A stretch of 64,000 nucleotides of DNA. It comes from Sanderia malayensis (lineage: Eukaryota > Cnidaria > Scyphozoa > Semaeostomeae > Pelagiidae). Made by a program: the position numbers and the translations under genes. Of this stretch, positions 44,335 to 56,898 are shown piece by piece (the stretch's first letter is position 1; each line of letters begins with the position of its first letter). The notes beneath the pieces were generated by a model. The model did not search any database. It was not told the DNA's origin and saw nothing but the letters and a program-made list of their open reading frames with translations. The DNA lies in contig RQOL01000616.1 in the NCBI GenBank assembly GCA_013076295.1, positions 1,736,001 to 1,800,000 of the forward strand, given 5' to 3'.

Positions 44335-47300
44335 ATGATTCAAGGTCAGGAATATTTACCAGCTGATGCACAGCCATGGCAGGACATTGAAAAATATCCC
44401 TACCACGGAGCTTCTAGTAGCATTAGACAGCTCAGCAACCGTTCAAGTTTTTGTTCTACATGTTCATCTTACGATAGTGAATATTCAGAGTAAGTTACTT
44501 TTGTGTATTCGTGTTTATAGTTTGTTATATTTTGTTTTCTACTATGCTATTATCTCCTGGCTTAGTCTATATCTGGCTTTGTTTTCGCGTTTTTAGTTTT
44601 CATAATAAAGGACTCTAAACTTTAGAAAAAATTGATCAAGAGGAAATTTTCACATTAAACTTAAAAGCCAGCTGATTTTTAGATAGAATGGGTCAAGTTT
44701 AGGTTTTTAGTAAAAATGCAAGAGATTGCCTTTTGTTTTTACTAGACACTTTCATATTTGTTTTTGCCATTTCTGTTGGAACGTTTTTTGCGTTTTTTGG
44801 ATGTGTTTGGAAACTTTTTATGTTTTGAAATAAAGACTGTCCAGTAGGAAGCAGAAATTTGAAGGAATCTTTACTATTCATCGCTACTAACAATTCTGTC
44901 TTTGTCCGACAAGAGAGTTTGTCCCATCTGACAATAAGGGAATAGCTGTATTCATTCTTCAGGGACATGCAAGTTTTCAAATATATAAGAACATATTTAT
45001 CGAGTATTTCAAATATATTTTTCTATTATCATGTGTCTTTATTCTCTGCAGTCAAAAGCAGATCTTTTCTGATTGTGTTGTTGAAATCTTGTTGAAATTC
45101 TAATTGAAAGTGCACATTCGCCACTCTTGGAGGCAAGCGACCGCTTGCAAAGAGCTTAACAATTCTGAGATCAATGTTTGCTTGCGAACTATTAAGAGAT
45201 TACCAAGTCACAATGCTACCTCTGTGGTTTTGTTTGAATAAGAGATATTTTGTATTTGCATTGGATAAAAAGACGATGCAACCTCCCTCACACCCAACTT
45301 CAAAGCAAAGCAATGTTTACAGTCTGCCTTGCGAAAGACCGAAACACTCTAGACAACAGCTTGATGGCCTACTCGTTGCTTGAACAACCTTATCTTATTT
45401 TTTCTCGTCATCAATTATCATCTTTCAAATAATTAATTTCTCATCAAGTTTTTAAAATACGTTTTTTATTTGTTTCCTGTGTTTTGAAGCATGTTCCTTT
45501 GAAAAAAGATGTGATTGTGAAATCTGACAAGCACTGACGTGTTGTAACCCATGATGATATTTGTTTAACCTTGGAGCGAATTTTGGCCCAATTCCAGTTT
45601 AAGATTTCTCGGAAGAATTACACGAATTAGTTTTGTCTCGTCTAATATATAAAAGAGACAACTTGTATTGCTTATAACATTATTTGGTACAGTTGGCAAT
45701 ATCGCTTGAATTATGTCAAATAATATCGCATATTATACCAGGGGAGTCATTTCGGCCACCCCATCCAAACAAATGATTTGCCCCACAGTGGAATGCACCC
45801 TTGTTTTCGGGAATTTTTGATAAAAGAGCTATACTTTTTGATCTTCTTCCAGATAATTGTATATGTATATACCAGGACTGAATTGTATTAAATAGAAGCT
45901 ACACAGTGACATCTCGAGTGGGGGGCAACTAGAGTAGACACCATGTGCCGAATTTGCTCGTGAAAAGGTTGGTAATTAGAAAGAATAGAAATCCTTGAAA
46001 GGATACTGTGAACAGAATTCTTTCACATGACCAACAGGTAGCAACCATAAACAACCTTGCATTTATGTAACAGTTATCATAAGACACAGTAACAGATTTG
46101 CCAATGTTAATCTTTCGGTGAAATTTGAAGCCGGGTTGAACTTGATACTCTGAAATGCAAATGTGTGCAAACATTCCTTTGCAATCTTTGACCCGGCCAT
46201 TGTGTGGATCAAGGCCTCTGAAGCTGAATGAAAAGGTTTTTATTTGAGAAAACTGTATCGTCATGAACTTAGTTTGAAGTTACAGGCACCAAGCAGGGGG
46301 GGGGGGGGAGAGACAAAAATTGTATTTGAAACGCGCGCAGTCGATGTAATACAGGGTGCTGTAGTTATTTTAGCATATGAACTTTAGGGTTATTTAAGAA
46401 TCTGTTAAACAGTGACGTTAATCTTGGTTGATGTTAATTCTTAACGGACGATTAGCAACACTGTGATTAATTGCTTTTTGAAGATTCCCTATTTCATTAG
46501 CACGGGGGTTATGTTGTGATAAATCAGAATCCTTCTATGATCATTTTATACACACGTACTCATCTTCATAAACTGAGGGTTGGACAAAAGTCCCTGCGAC
46601 ACTTAACAATTCAAAAAAGGCGTAAACTTATTTTTTCGTGGGCTTTATTCAACCCCCATCCCCCTCAAAACAATGTTATTCTCTCGACCAAACCCTTGTG
46701 ATCATGGTGCAATGGTAATTTTGTCGATATTGTATGAGGCTGTTTCTAGAGACAACATTGTTTGGGGAAAGAGTGGGGTGAAGGATGCGTGCGAAATTTG
46801 CCAAATTCGACAGCCCCCCAGGCCTTTTGTCGCCCATTGTAGATTGCAGGTCATGATGCCTTGATTCCCTGTGTTGCTCCTTCGGAGCTCATTAATATCA
46901 CAAGCCTACGAAGGAATTTGAGGTGGGAAATTGTACCAAAGGAAAGATGAAACAATAAAAGGGACAAGGCATTTAGTTGGTTTTACTCGGAAATGCAATA
47001 TATTTGGTTTGTTATACCGAAGTACAACTTTGAATTGCCAATGCATTGATGTCTATGTAGCCGAATCACGTGTATATCACGTGTGTAACCAAATCACTTA
47101 TTGATTTATTGTTTTTTTTATAGTGAAGAAGACTCCATAATAAGATGGCCTTGGATCCCGTTCATCCAAGACGGAGGTAGTCTGTTCTTCCTCGAACCTT
47201 ACTTCAAGCCTCCAAATGAGGACGAGGCAAAAGAAAACGGAGCACACGACCCGACGGAGGCGCATTGCAACCACGTGTACAAGAGCAAGGACGATACAGG

Positions 47301-50300
47301 GGCCATACTTAGGGGGTTTGATCGCATTAGGGGTGCGCTGAAGCGAAATACAGCACTCGCAACGAAAAAGGAGCGGGAGAGCGCAAAGGACGTCTCAATT
47401 GAATCAGATAAAAACATATCATTAGAAAATAATAATAAATCTTCTGATTATTTACTGGATGATTCGTACGAGGTGCAACTTGTTCGAAAAACTACAGTTT
47501 TGAAGGTGGAGAAAACTTCGGCAGAATTTGACGTTGATTGTAACCTGCTGGAGGATTACCTTGGCATAATATCTGGACTGGATTTGGACCCGGTAACTCC
47601 GGTGATTAATACAAGTGTTAGCTCGAATGGATCTGTGTCTAGCAGTAGGATGAACGCAGCTACAATCCAAGGAGTGATATCAGATGGTGTGGCTTGCCAG
47701 AACAAAGATATCAGCATTGGTAATTTTATATTTCCGGTTCCCAAGTTCCCGACCCTAGAATTTAGAACCTTTTTGACTCGCGACGTGCTTGCGGAAGCGA
47801 GTAGATGTTGGTGAGAGGGGAAAAACCTTGTGTTCTGTGTTCTGTGTTCTGTGCTTCTGTTTATTTAAGCTTTTACTTGGGTTACTTGTCATTGTTTTAC
47901 CATTCGATGGCCCATGGTTTTACATATTCTGGTGTTGAAATTTTTATTTCATAGCTCATTTTTTAATAAAACTATTTTGTTTTAAGGTGATACTATTTTG
48001 GCAGTTAATGGCGTCGAAGTTACGCAGAGAAATATCAATTTTGTTTTATCAAAGATCCGATGGCCTTCAGAGGTCGTGTCTTCATTCCTCTCCTTAATTC
48101 TTCTGTTTGTATTTTCATTTTATTTAAAGATTTTTAGCTTTAGATTTTATATTTAAATTTACTTGTCTTTGCATTTCCTCCAGGTCGTTCTGACAATAGA
48201 AAAAGAGGTTCAGATACCAGCGAAGCCAAAACTGAAAAGTAAAATTGTCGACTTAGTCACTGGAGAAATTGATGACACCAGGCAACTGGCTGCCTACCAA
48301 GAGACATGCGCAGTAATGTACTTGACATTAGATTCAAATGAGGATAGTCCAAATGGGGTACGGCTTGTTTCGATTCTAGTATTGACTTGTTGATAATTAC
48401 GTGGTTTGTCTAAAAATAAACGGAAGGTTTGATTCAAAATTTTGTTTCTTGTTAGAGAGGGAGCTTAATGAAGAGAGGGGGCTATTAGAAAGGGGGTTAA
48501 TGAAGAGGGAGGCTTAATGAAGAGGGGACTTAAGAGAGAGAGAGCGAGAGAGAGTGGGGCTGAAAAGAGAGGGGAGCTTATTGGAGAGGAGGGAGTCACC
48601 AAAACCGTGCACCAAGACTTCACAATGCACGGTCTCTATATTTCATCTTATTATAACTGCAGAGGAGCTATCTTTCATGCAACAACCTTGTTACCATATT
48701 TAAGTATTGTCATTTGTTGCAGGACATCATATTTTGGTATCCTGACAGCACGAAGGTGGATAAGCTGAAAGCAGTCAGAGGAATGTTTCTCACGATTGCA
48801 GATCTAATGACCAGTGTCACTTCAACAGAAGCTAAAAGGTTCAACTCACATTCTCTTACGCTTAGAATCTTGTATAAGCTTCAGTCACTGATGAAGGAAA
48901 CTTAGGATTAGGGAACTACTGTTACAGATGCTTGATAGCTCGTCAAAGTATCGAAGAAAATCCTTTTCGGTCTGTTAGTGTTTTACGGTTTTTAACACCA
49001 TGTTTTATCTCGTAGCTCCACACTCTTACTCCAAGAAGAAATTATTCACGTTTGCTATCAGAAAGTTGGGGGAAATGTTCTTGTCATAGCTGCTCCAGAT
49101 CAAAAGTAGGGTGAAATTTTGTAATACATGTTTTTTTATTGGAAACTTGGATCAGTACTTTTTGCTAAAAGTTTCTTATCTGGCATAACAATTTTGACCT
49201 TTTAGTATTAAAGGTTCTGAAATTAATTTCTTTAGAACGACGTTATTGCGACTGGAGCAATCTGTGGCAGAGCTGAAAAGACAATTGGATTTCCTATACG
49301 AATCTTGTGAAAAGTGAGTGTCTTTGAAATCGATTTTAAGCTCATCATATCATCCAACAGTAATACGCGTGGCGATGTATTAAAAACAATAGCGATCTAT
49401 GACAATTATCTGTAAGATACGGTTAGTAGTCGTGGACAGACTAATCGCGTCATCGGTACAGTAAGACCCATGTAAAGTAACTTTCAGGCCATTGACTATA
49501 GAAGGACAGTGGGGAAGGCAATAGGAGACCCTTATAAGCAATAGGGCTCAACCTGAAGACCCTAATTACGGAGCCTTATTGTTGTCAGTACTGACGAAGG
49601 GCATTGTTTATGGTAATGCTTGGGATGGGAGGGGGGGTTGTGAGGCTCATAGGCAGCATTTGAAATACAGTGCTTTATAAAGTAGGTAATACTTTATAAA
49701 GCATTGTATTGTCATATGTCAAAGCATGTACTGTCATACGAGAGAGAAAGAGAGTTGCCCATGTGAAATTATATCATCTTTGTTTTTATTTCAGAGCATT
49801 TCTTCCGGACAATCGTGAAGATGTGCAGCATTTGTTTGTGTTGTTCATGGAGAAATTACTGCAAGGTTTGCCTGTAAATTCCCAACTGGAATTTTCGAGT
49901 CTTACTGCTGATGTCTTTGGGGCTGTGAAATATTTGCGATTACCTCCAGATAAACACGTATGTATTCATATTTAGTTAATCTTACAAGTGAACTTGTTGG
50001 TCCGCCCAACCTTCCACCTATCCTTCTATTTATCCATCCATTATTCATTCCATTTATTTATTTCTCTACCCATCTGCTCATGCATCCATCTATCCCTCTA
50101 TCCCTCAAATCAATCCATCCATGCATCCATTCATTCATTTATTATCAATCCATGCATCAATCCATGCATCCATCCATGCATCCATCCATGCATCCATCCA
50201 TCCATGCATCAATCCATGCATCCATCCATGTATCAATCCATGCATCCATCCATGCATCCATCCATCTATCATTGATTTCATCCGTCCAACCATCCGTGCT

Positions 50301-53300
50301 TTTATCCATGTATCCATCTATCCATCCATTTATTATCAATCCATCCGTTTATCCACTCATCAATCCATACCTTTATCTACCAATCCATCTATTTACCTTT
50401 CCGTCAATCCATCCATGCATCCATCAGCTTCATCCATTCATGCACTCCTCCATCCACTTAATTCTTCATTAATTACAATATTTTTCACTCATTACCATAT
50501 CAATTAACCACCTAACATTGCCATTGTACGGATCACTATGCTTAACGTTGCCTTTCTTACCCTAATTCAAATTTTTATATACATTGCACATTTTTCCTGC
50601 TTGCTTCTTAATCAGGTATGGGTTAGCAATGCTGTTTGCGATGCTGAGGCCGCTGATTACGGCGAATGCGTAAGTGGAATTTGTTTTTAATGCTTCTTCA
50701 TTGTCTTCAGCCAAAACGTTTTCCAAGTATTTAAGATAGTTTGTATTTCTATCTGCTATTGCCCTGGCATTTCCATCTGATGGCCTGTATATACATTGCA
50801 TTTTCAAGCGGGATCAGGTAAACAGGCCCTCAATCATTGAATTCAGCGGGGGGTATTCAATTTGTTTATATGTTTATTAGTATTTTTAATTCATGTATTG
50901 TATTGTTTATTATTTTTGTAGGCTGATGATTTCTTTCCACATCGACGTCTGTACACAATTCTAGGATCTTGTTTGTTTTATAAGGTATGTTAAACTTAAA
51001 TTTAAGCATAATACCCACATGAAAATGCGTCCTGTTTGGTCCTTTGTATCCTCATTTATCAACACGAACCAACTGCTCAGCTCAGTAGAAACTGCAGTGA
51101 GTTTATTTATAGATTGCCAAGGCACGTTTATAACTCCTTTGTATTCTATTAAGCATAATCTGTATGGCATGAAACTAATAGGTAGTAGATCTGTATATCA
51201 CATGAGGTTGACAATATTTATGTTTTACCAGACTTTAACATTCTAATGCTGTTTCATATTTGTTTTGCAGGGAAATTTAGTATGCAATCATTTACCGGAT
51301 AGCGATCTGCTTGACTGCATTCTGTTCTGTAAGCACCATTGCCTGTTCACAATGACAGAAGAACAACGAGTCAGCCAGCTGGTTGTGTGGAAAGAGGTAG
51401 ACACTGTGTTGATTATTTCAGCTGTTTTCCCATGAAATTTCCATTTGATTCGTAAACAAGTAACGCAAAATTGCACGTCACCGGGGGTAAAATGTTGTGT
51501 GATGGCATGTAGCGAATATTGGTTCTGTTTTACTGTTTAAAGGTTTTTCCACATCGAAAGCGGCGTAGCAATATCAACAAAAAAGACTGTTTCGAAGAAC
51601 CTCATGGAAGATATTTTCTGCAAGTTGTTGGACAGGTCAGTATTCAATGCAATTCAATTATCATATGTTGTTGCACGCTGAATTTCATGGAGCTATGATG
51701 TTCAATGTCACTGCGGAGGAGGCAGTTGCTACATGCTGGCAGCCCTGCGGTTTATTTGGATTTGTATGCGTGTACCTTTATGTGACGTATTGAACTAAGT
51801 GAGTTAGTTTGAATTCGGTACGTCGGACCTTCAAGGGTGATAAATCCAGCGAGCTGATAATCTGTCCACTTGGTGAAAGCCCGAATTATCTGTGGTTGAC
51901 TATACTTGGTTATAGTGGGAACAACTGCATATCGTTCGATTTTACCTCGTAATTAATGAAGCCAATAGATCTTTAACACTTTCAAAGCGATGGTAATTGT
52001 GTTATGAAACAGTTCATCCAGGCACCAAATGCTTAATTTCTTTGAATTCAAAGCTATGTGTATTGCTTGTCTACTTGAATCATCCACTTTTTACCGTTGT
52101 TATTTAACTATAATTCATTGAAGTTACTCATTGATTTTCGCTGTTTAGAAACACAGTCTCCTTGCCATGTTACTGGAGGCCGGTGGAGCGGCATCAGTGT
52201 AAGTTAATTGCACTTTTATCACTTATTGTCCCCCCTGGATATCTTCATTAACGTAGAATTAAGTTATTCAATAGGTGGTATCTCTAATCCGGGGGTCGAA
52301 TGATACACTTTTATCATTCTCTATTGCCTCCGTGCTGGCTTTAGCTAAGAGAATGTTTTCCTCTTTATAGAAAAAATAACTCGATTATCAATAAGAGAAT
52401 TAATGGACATTGAGTGTATAAAGTAGTCTCAATTTATAGCTTATGCTAAATAGTCCTCTGTGTACAACGATCTACTGGGAAAATATTTAGCATCTTGTTA
52501 CGTTCAAGATTCATTTTCATTAATATCTAATTATTTTTTATCCCTTTTTAGGCCCGCAGGTAGTCCTGGTCCGCACCCCTATTACGTTGATACGGCGGCC
52601 TCAATACTTGCGTACATCCAAGAAACTCTGGATTTTGAAACAATATGCGAAGCAAAGTTAGTATCACCGTTTGACAGTAATTACCTCCCATGCAAGAACC
52701 TACGAAATTCCCAGCCAGCTTTTTGTTAAAAGACAATAAACTGTGTGCTCAAAAAACAACAGGCTATTGTTTCTTCTATTGTTCAAAGACTATCATATTG
52801 CTTGTTCTATTGTTCCAAGACAATAGGCTATTGTTTCTTCTATTGTTTTGAGAGAGGTATCACCCTGGCGGTTCTAAACTCATTGGTTCTTATACGCGGG
52901 TTTACCGCACTTTCTTTGCCACAAATTTCGACAATTTCAACAGTTGTTAGTGCATCCAGATGAAGGCAGTCCTTTTGGGCATTTGTGTTTAACTACGACA
53001 ATTGTTTTCCAGGCTTCGTCGCTCGTCCATACCAGCTCTGAAGTCATCACGTGATCACCACAATCCACGTCACAATTCCATTTCGCCTCTTGAAGTGACA
53101 CTGCGAAAGTTGCCCGCACATCTCGAGTCTGCAGTTGGTATGCATTATAGTCAATCGATGGACAGCATCAGATCTTTAGGTTGGTATTGACTTTTTGATG
53201 CGGCCTATTGTTCTTGAACAATGATTATTGTTCTTCCATTTGTTTTCTGGGAAGGTGTTGAATGGACTTTGTTACATAAACACAACATAATACATTAAGG

Positions 53301-56300
53301 ATTAGAATGTTTCTTTGAGGCTTTTAATTGAACGTATCAATGTACTTTGGCTTCAAAATGTGAGAGTTCTAGCTGTGGCGCTTTGTCCGCCATTTTGTTG
53401 GAGGGTGGCTGGCTAGAAGTCCTTGCTTCACCCGTCATACAGAGAGAGTATCGGCCGCTAGCACTCTATATTATCTTATATCCTATTTCTGTGGTTCTGA
53501 TCAACTGACTGACTTTGTTTTCTGGATTTCATTCGACTTGTACTGATCACAAGGCAACCTTCATATGACGACACCTTTTGCACGAATCGCTCGCCCGTTG
53601 TAAAGAGGTGTCGGTTTTATGGAGGATGCTTTTTACAATCAGATGATAATTTTAGGGAAATTTCGCCACAAAATTAACAATTCACTGTTCATCATTATTT
53701 TTCGTTCCATTAATGGAGATTCCATCTTATAGTTTACATCAAACTTGTTGCTTTTTACAGTGCGAGGAGAGGAAAGTCCACGATCGAGTAAACAGAGCAC
53801 CATCTCGTCTCCTTTTTCCGTTCGAAAAAGCGAATCAAAAACATCTGACGACAGCAGTAGCAATGGCAGCAGTATGAAGTTAAGCTTGTCGAATTATTCA
53901 ACAATTTCTGCCCCATTCAAGAACGTGCCCATCGAGAATGGTGATAGTCTGTCGTCTATATCCACAAAGTAAGTCTTGTTTTGGTTTTGTTCAAGCCCGC
54001 TACATTAAAAACGATATATAAGAAACAGTTTTTATGTGGACCCTCATGATAAAACCTCTCCTAACAACAATGGAAGAAACAATACCTTATTATGTTTGAA
54101 CAATAGGCCCGATGCAACATCTGCAGGTTTTTTTATTGTATCTAACGAAATCCTACAATTGTTGAGCATTCAAATTTGTGTTCATGAATTTTATAGTTGA
54201 GTTGAACTATTAAGTATATTAGGTTTGCTATTATTGAGGGTTGAGGCTGACGCTATTGAGCATCACAAAGGCAGTACGAGGTATTATAGCTGGCATGCTA
54301 TCGAGGAATAAAGATGGCTTTATTGAGCATATAAACTTGCATTTGTAAGATGTAAACCTTCTGTGTTTTTACAGTGTTGTGATGTGTTATCATTTTTATG
54401 TTTCTAGGCTTACTGTTGGTGCTTCAAATACCTTGTTTTACTTCACGAGTTGTGATAAAGCTAAAGGCATTTTGATTTGTCCCACTTCGAGCTGTTCCGA
54501 TGTTATCAGCAAGGAAGTCCTTGACAATTTTCACAATGCCTGCCAGCTAATACGAAGAACATTTAGCCGAAATGAAAAGAATTCTGAAGTAAGTCAAGAC
54601 ATTCAAAAACAGCCTCTTTATTTGTCTTTTGCCACTTGCCTTATATCTCTTTTGTTTTTGACCTTTCTTCCAGGTCACTGACCTCTTGTTTATATGTTTT
54701 TTACCTTTCTTTCAGGTCACTGACCTCTTGTTTATATGTTTTGATCTTTCCCTTATGTCACTGAGCACTTTGCTGTGTTACAAACTTGTCCCAATTTTTC
54801 ACTTGTCTTTCCGTTATGTTAAGACTTCTTGTTTATGTTATATGACCTCTTATTTGTACTACTGACCCCTCTCTTATGTATCTATCCTCTCGTTTATGTC
54901 ATTAAGCCTTCTTTTGTATATTATCAACCTTTTCTTATGTTAGTAACGTTTTATTATATGTTACTGGCCTTGTCTTTGCTACTGACCTTTGCATATGACC
55001 TTTGCATATAACCTTTGCATATGACCTTTGCCTTGTCTTTGTTACTGACCTTTGCATATGACCTTTGCCTTGTCTTTGTTACTGACCTTTGCATATGACC
55101 TTTGCTCTGCCTTTGTTGCTGACCTTTGCATATGGCCTTTGCCTTGCCTTTGTTACTGACCTTTGCATATGGCCTTTGCCTTGCCTTTGTTACTGACCTT
55201 TGCATATGGCCTTTGCCTTGCCTTTGTTACTGACCTTTGCATATGGCCTTTGCCTTGCCTTTGTTACTGACCTTTGCATATGGCCTTTGCCTTGCCTTTG
55301 TTACTGACCTTTGCATATGGCCTTTGCCTTGTCTTTGCTACTGACCTTTGCATATGACCTTTGCATATAACCTTTGCATATGGCCTTTGCCTTGTCTTTG
55401 TTACTGACCTTTGCATATGACCTTTGCCTTGTCTTTGTTACTGACCTTTGCATATGACCTTTGCCTTGCCTTTGTCACTGACCTTTGCATATGACCTTTG
55501 CCTTGTCTTTGACACTGACCTTTGCATATGACCTTTGCCTTGCCTTTGTTACTGACCTTTGCATATGACCTTTGCTCTGCCTTTGTTGCTGACCTTTGCA
55601 TATGGCCTTTGCCTTGCCTTTGTTACTGACCTTTGCATATGGCCTTTGCCTCGCCTTTGTTGCTGACCTTTGCATATGGCCTTTGCCTTGTCTTTGCTAC
55701 TGACCTTTGCATATGACCTTTGCATATAACCTTTGCATATGGCCTTTGCCTTGTCTTTGTTACTGACCTTTGCATATGACCTTTGCCTTGTCTTTGTTAC
55801 TGACCTTTGCATATGACCTTTGCCTTGCCTTTGTCACTGACCTTTGCATATGACCTTTGCCTTGTCTTTGTCACTGACCTTTGCATATGACCTTTGCCTT
55901 GTCTTTGTCACTGACCTTTGCATATGACCTTTGCTCTGCCTTTGTTGCTGACCTTTGCATATGGCCTTTGCCTTGCCTTTGTTACTGACCTTTGCATATG
56001 GCCTTTGCCTTGCCTTTGTTACTGACCTTTGCATATGGCCTTTACCTCGCCTTTGTTGCTGACCTTTGCATATGTCAGTCATTGACATTTCTTTTATTTC
56101 TATTTTTACTGTTGATTTTCCTGTCATTTTATTCAACTCAGTTGTTTCAATGTCTGCTTTAACTGCGTCTAATTTTGAACTCTGATCTCGCAGACGAACG
56201 ATTCAATTCAATCAGATAAAATTTACGAGCAAGGTTTGCTATTCAAAACGAAACCCAGGAAAGGCGGCGATCTGAAAAAGTCACAGCATGTCCTCAAGTA

Positions 56301-56898
56301 TTGGGTGATTGGGTAAGACATGTCGTAACATCATACCATATGAGGATTAACGAACGACAATAATTTCCCCCATATAAGAACGAGTGGATTAAGAGCATCC
56401 AGGATTATATCCTCGCTCTTAACAATAGAAGAAACAATAGTATATTGTTTTTTAACAATATTCTATTGTTTTTAACAATATTCTATTGTTTTTTAACAAT
56501 ATTCTATTGTTTTTATACAATAGGCTGGATGCGAAATTTGCAGGCTTTTCCATGAGGGCTTCTGCTGTAATTTTTTGCCCATCTGAATTGCTTCATGATA
56601 ATGCCGTTTTCTAGCGAGATTTTAATACAACGGGGTATATTTTTTTGGTCCCCTCGTGGTTCGTTATACTGGGGCGGAAATTTTTTTCCTCTCCGTCTTA
56701 GTATTCCATCATCCTAGATGTGCATTTCGACTTCTGTATGTTGATTTTTATCCGGTCGAATCCTAACTCTTGCTGTCTTTTGTTTTCAGTCGCAAACTGA
56801 ACTGCCACTCGCGAGAGTTTTTCGTCTGTTTCAAGGATGGCACCCCGCAATCAGCCACTGAACTTGCTTTCAAGTTTGGATTTGGAACCATTAGCTAA
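44335..56898 (+). CDS. INTU: INTU (inturned), planar cell polarity / ciliogenesis effector (19 coding exons, 910 aa)
   Basis: INTU works with FUZ and WDPCP in the CPLANE complex at the base of cilia. Exons: 44335-44489, 47124-47719, 47987-48072, 48184-48357, 48723-48838, 49016-49105, 49236-49313, 49795-49957, 50616-50669, 50922-50984, 51271-51396, 51543-51635, 52149-52198, 52552-52656, 53013-53179, 53761-53968, 54408-54588, 56194-56312, 56790-56898. The total gives 910 aa (human 942), with consistent phases. The N-terminus is acidic and serine-rich ([17 protein letters not shown]) like other INTU proteins, and a TAG precedes the ATG in frame. A PDZ region spans exons 2-4 ([15 protein letters not shown]). 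Longin-like regions follow: [56 protein letters not shown] and, near the end, YWVIGRK with [10 protein letters not shown] serine-rich linker lies in exons 15-16. Introns 8 and 17 are mostly tandem repeat. Confidence 0.95.
46618..46812 (-). repeat. Dispersed repeat copy in INTU intron 1
   Basis: The reverse complement of this stretch shares long blocks with 5085-5272 (CCCCAAACAATGTTGTCTCT, TGATCACAAGGGTTTG, AACATTGTTTT) in the same order. No coding capacity. Confidence 0.6.
50010..50460 (+). repeat. ATCC/CATC tetranucleotide repeat in INTU intron 8
   Basis: Degenerate (ATCC)n with ATGCATCCATCC-type interruptions, about 450 bp, starting about 50 bp after the exon 8 donor. Open frames on both strands across it are repeat by-products. 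Confidence 0.95.
53270..53493 (-). mobile_element. Half copy of the 38278-38767 MITE in INTU intron 15
   Basis: Read on the minus strand it starts ACAGAAATAGGATATAAGAT and follows copy 1 through GAGTGCTA, GGGTGAAGCAA, TAGCCAGCCACCCTC, AAAATGGCGGACAAA and CCTCAAAGAAACATTCTAAT. The second half and right end are missing, so the copy is truncated. Confidence 0.85.
54673..54775 (+). repeat. Direct duplication of about 45 bp in INTU intron 17
   Basis: GTCACTGACCTCTTGTTTAT plus following bases occurs twice, separated by ACCTTTCTTTCAG. It may be an ancestral relative of the 37-bp array that follows, which shares CTGACCT. Confidence 0.75.
54957..56075 (+). repeat. 37-bp minisatellite, about 30 copies, in INTU intron 17
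   Basis: The unit is CTTTGTTACTGACCTTTGCA followed by TATGGCCTTTGCCTTGC, with shorter variants where TGACCTTTGCATA is tripled. A block containing TTGCATATAACCTTTGCAT recurs at about 55330 and 55689, a higher-order period near 359 bp. It ends about 120 bp before the exon 18 acceptor. The minus strand is open in all frames because 37 is not a multiple of 3 and the unit lacks stops. Confidence 0.95.

Noticed and set aside
45929..46264. 111-aa minus-strand frame in INTU intron 1
   Set aside because: No splice context, no recognisable motif and a T-rich hydrophobic end. It could be a decayed fragment but cannot be supported.
47720..47814. Extension of INTU exon 2 to a strong-looking donor at 47811
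   Set aside because: Joining there to exon 3 creates a stop. The donor at 47720 gives the PDZ sequence [12 protein letters not shown] in frame with the family.
49960..50507. Frames of 170, 128 and 95 aa
   Set aside because: Products of the ATCC tetranucleotide repeat in INTU intron 8.
54954..56136. Several 66-100 aa minus-strand frames with [15 protein letters not shown] repeats
   Set aside because: Translations of the 37-bp minisatellite; no start or splice context, and frames rotate with the unit.
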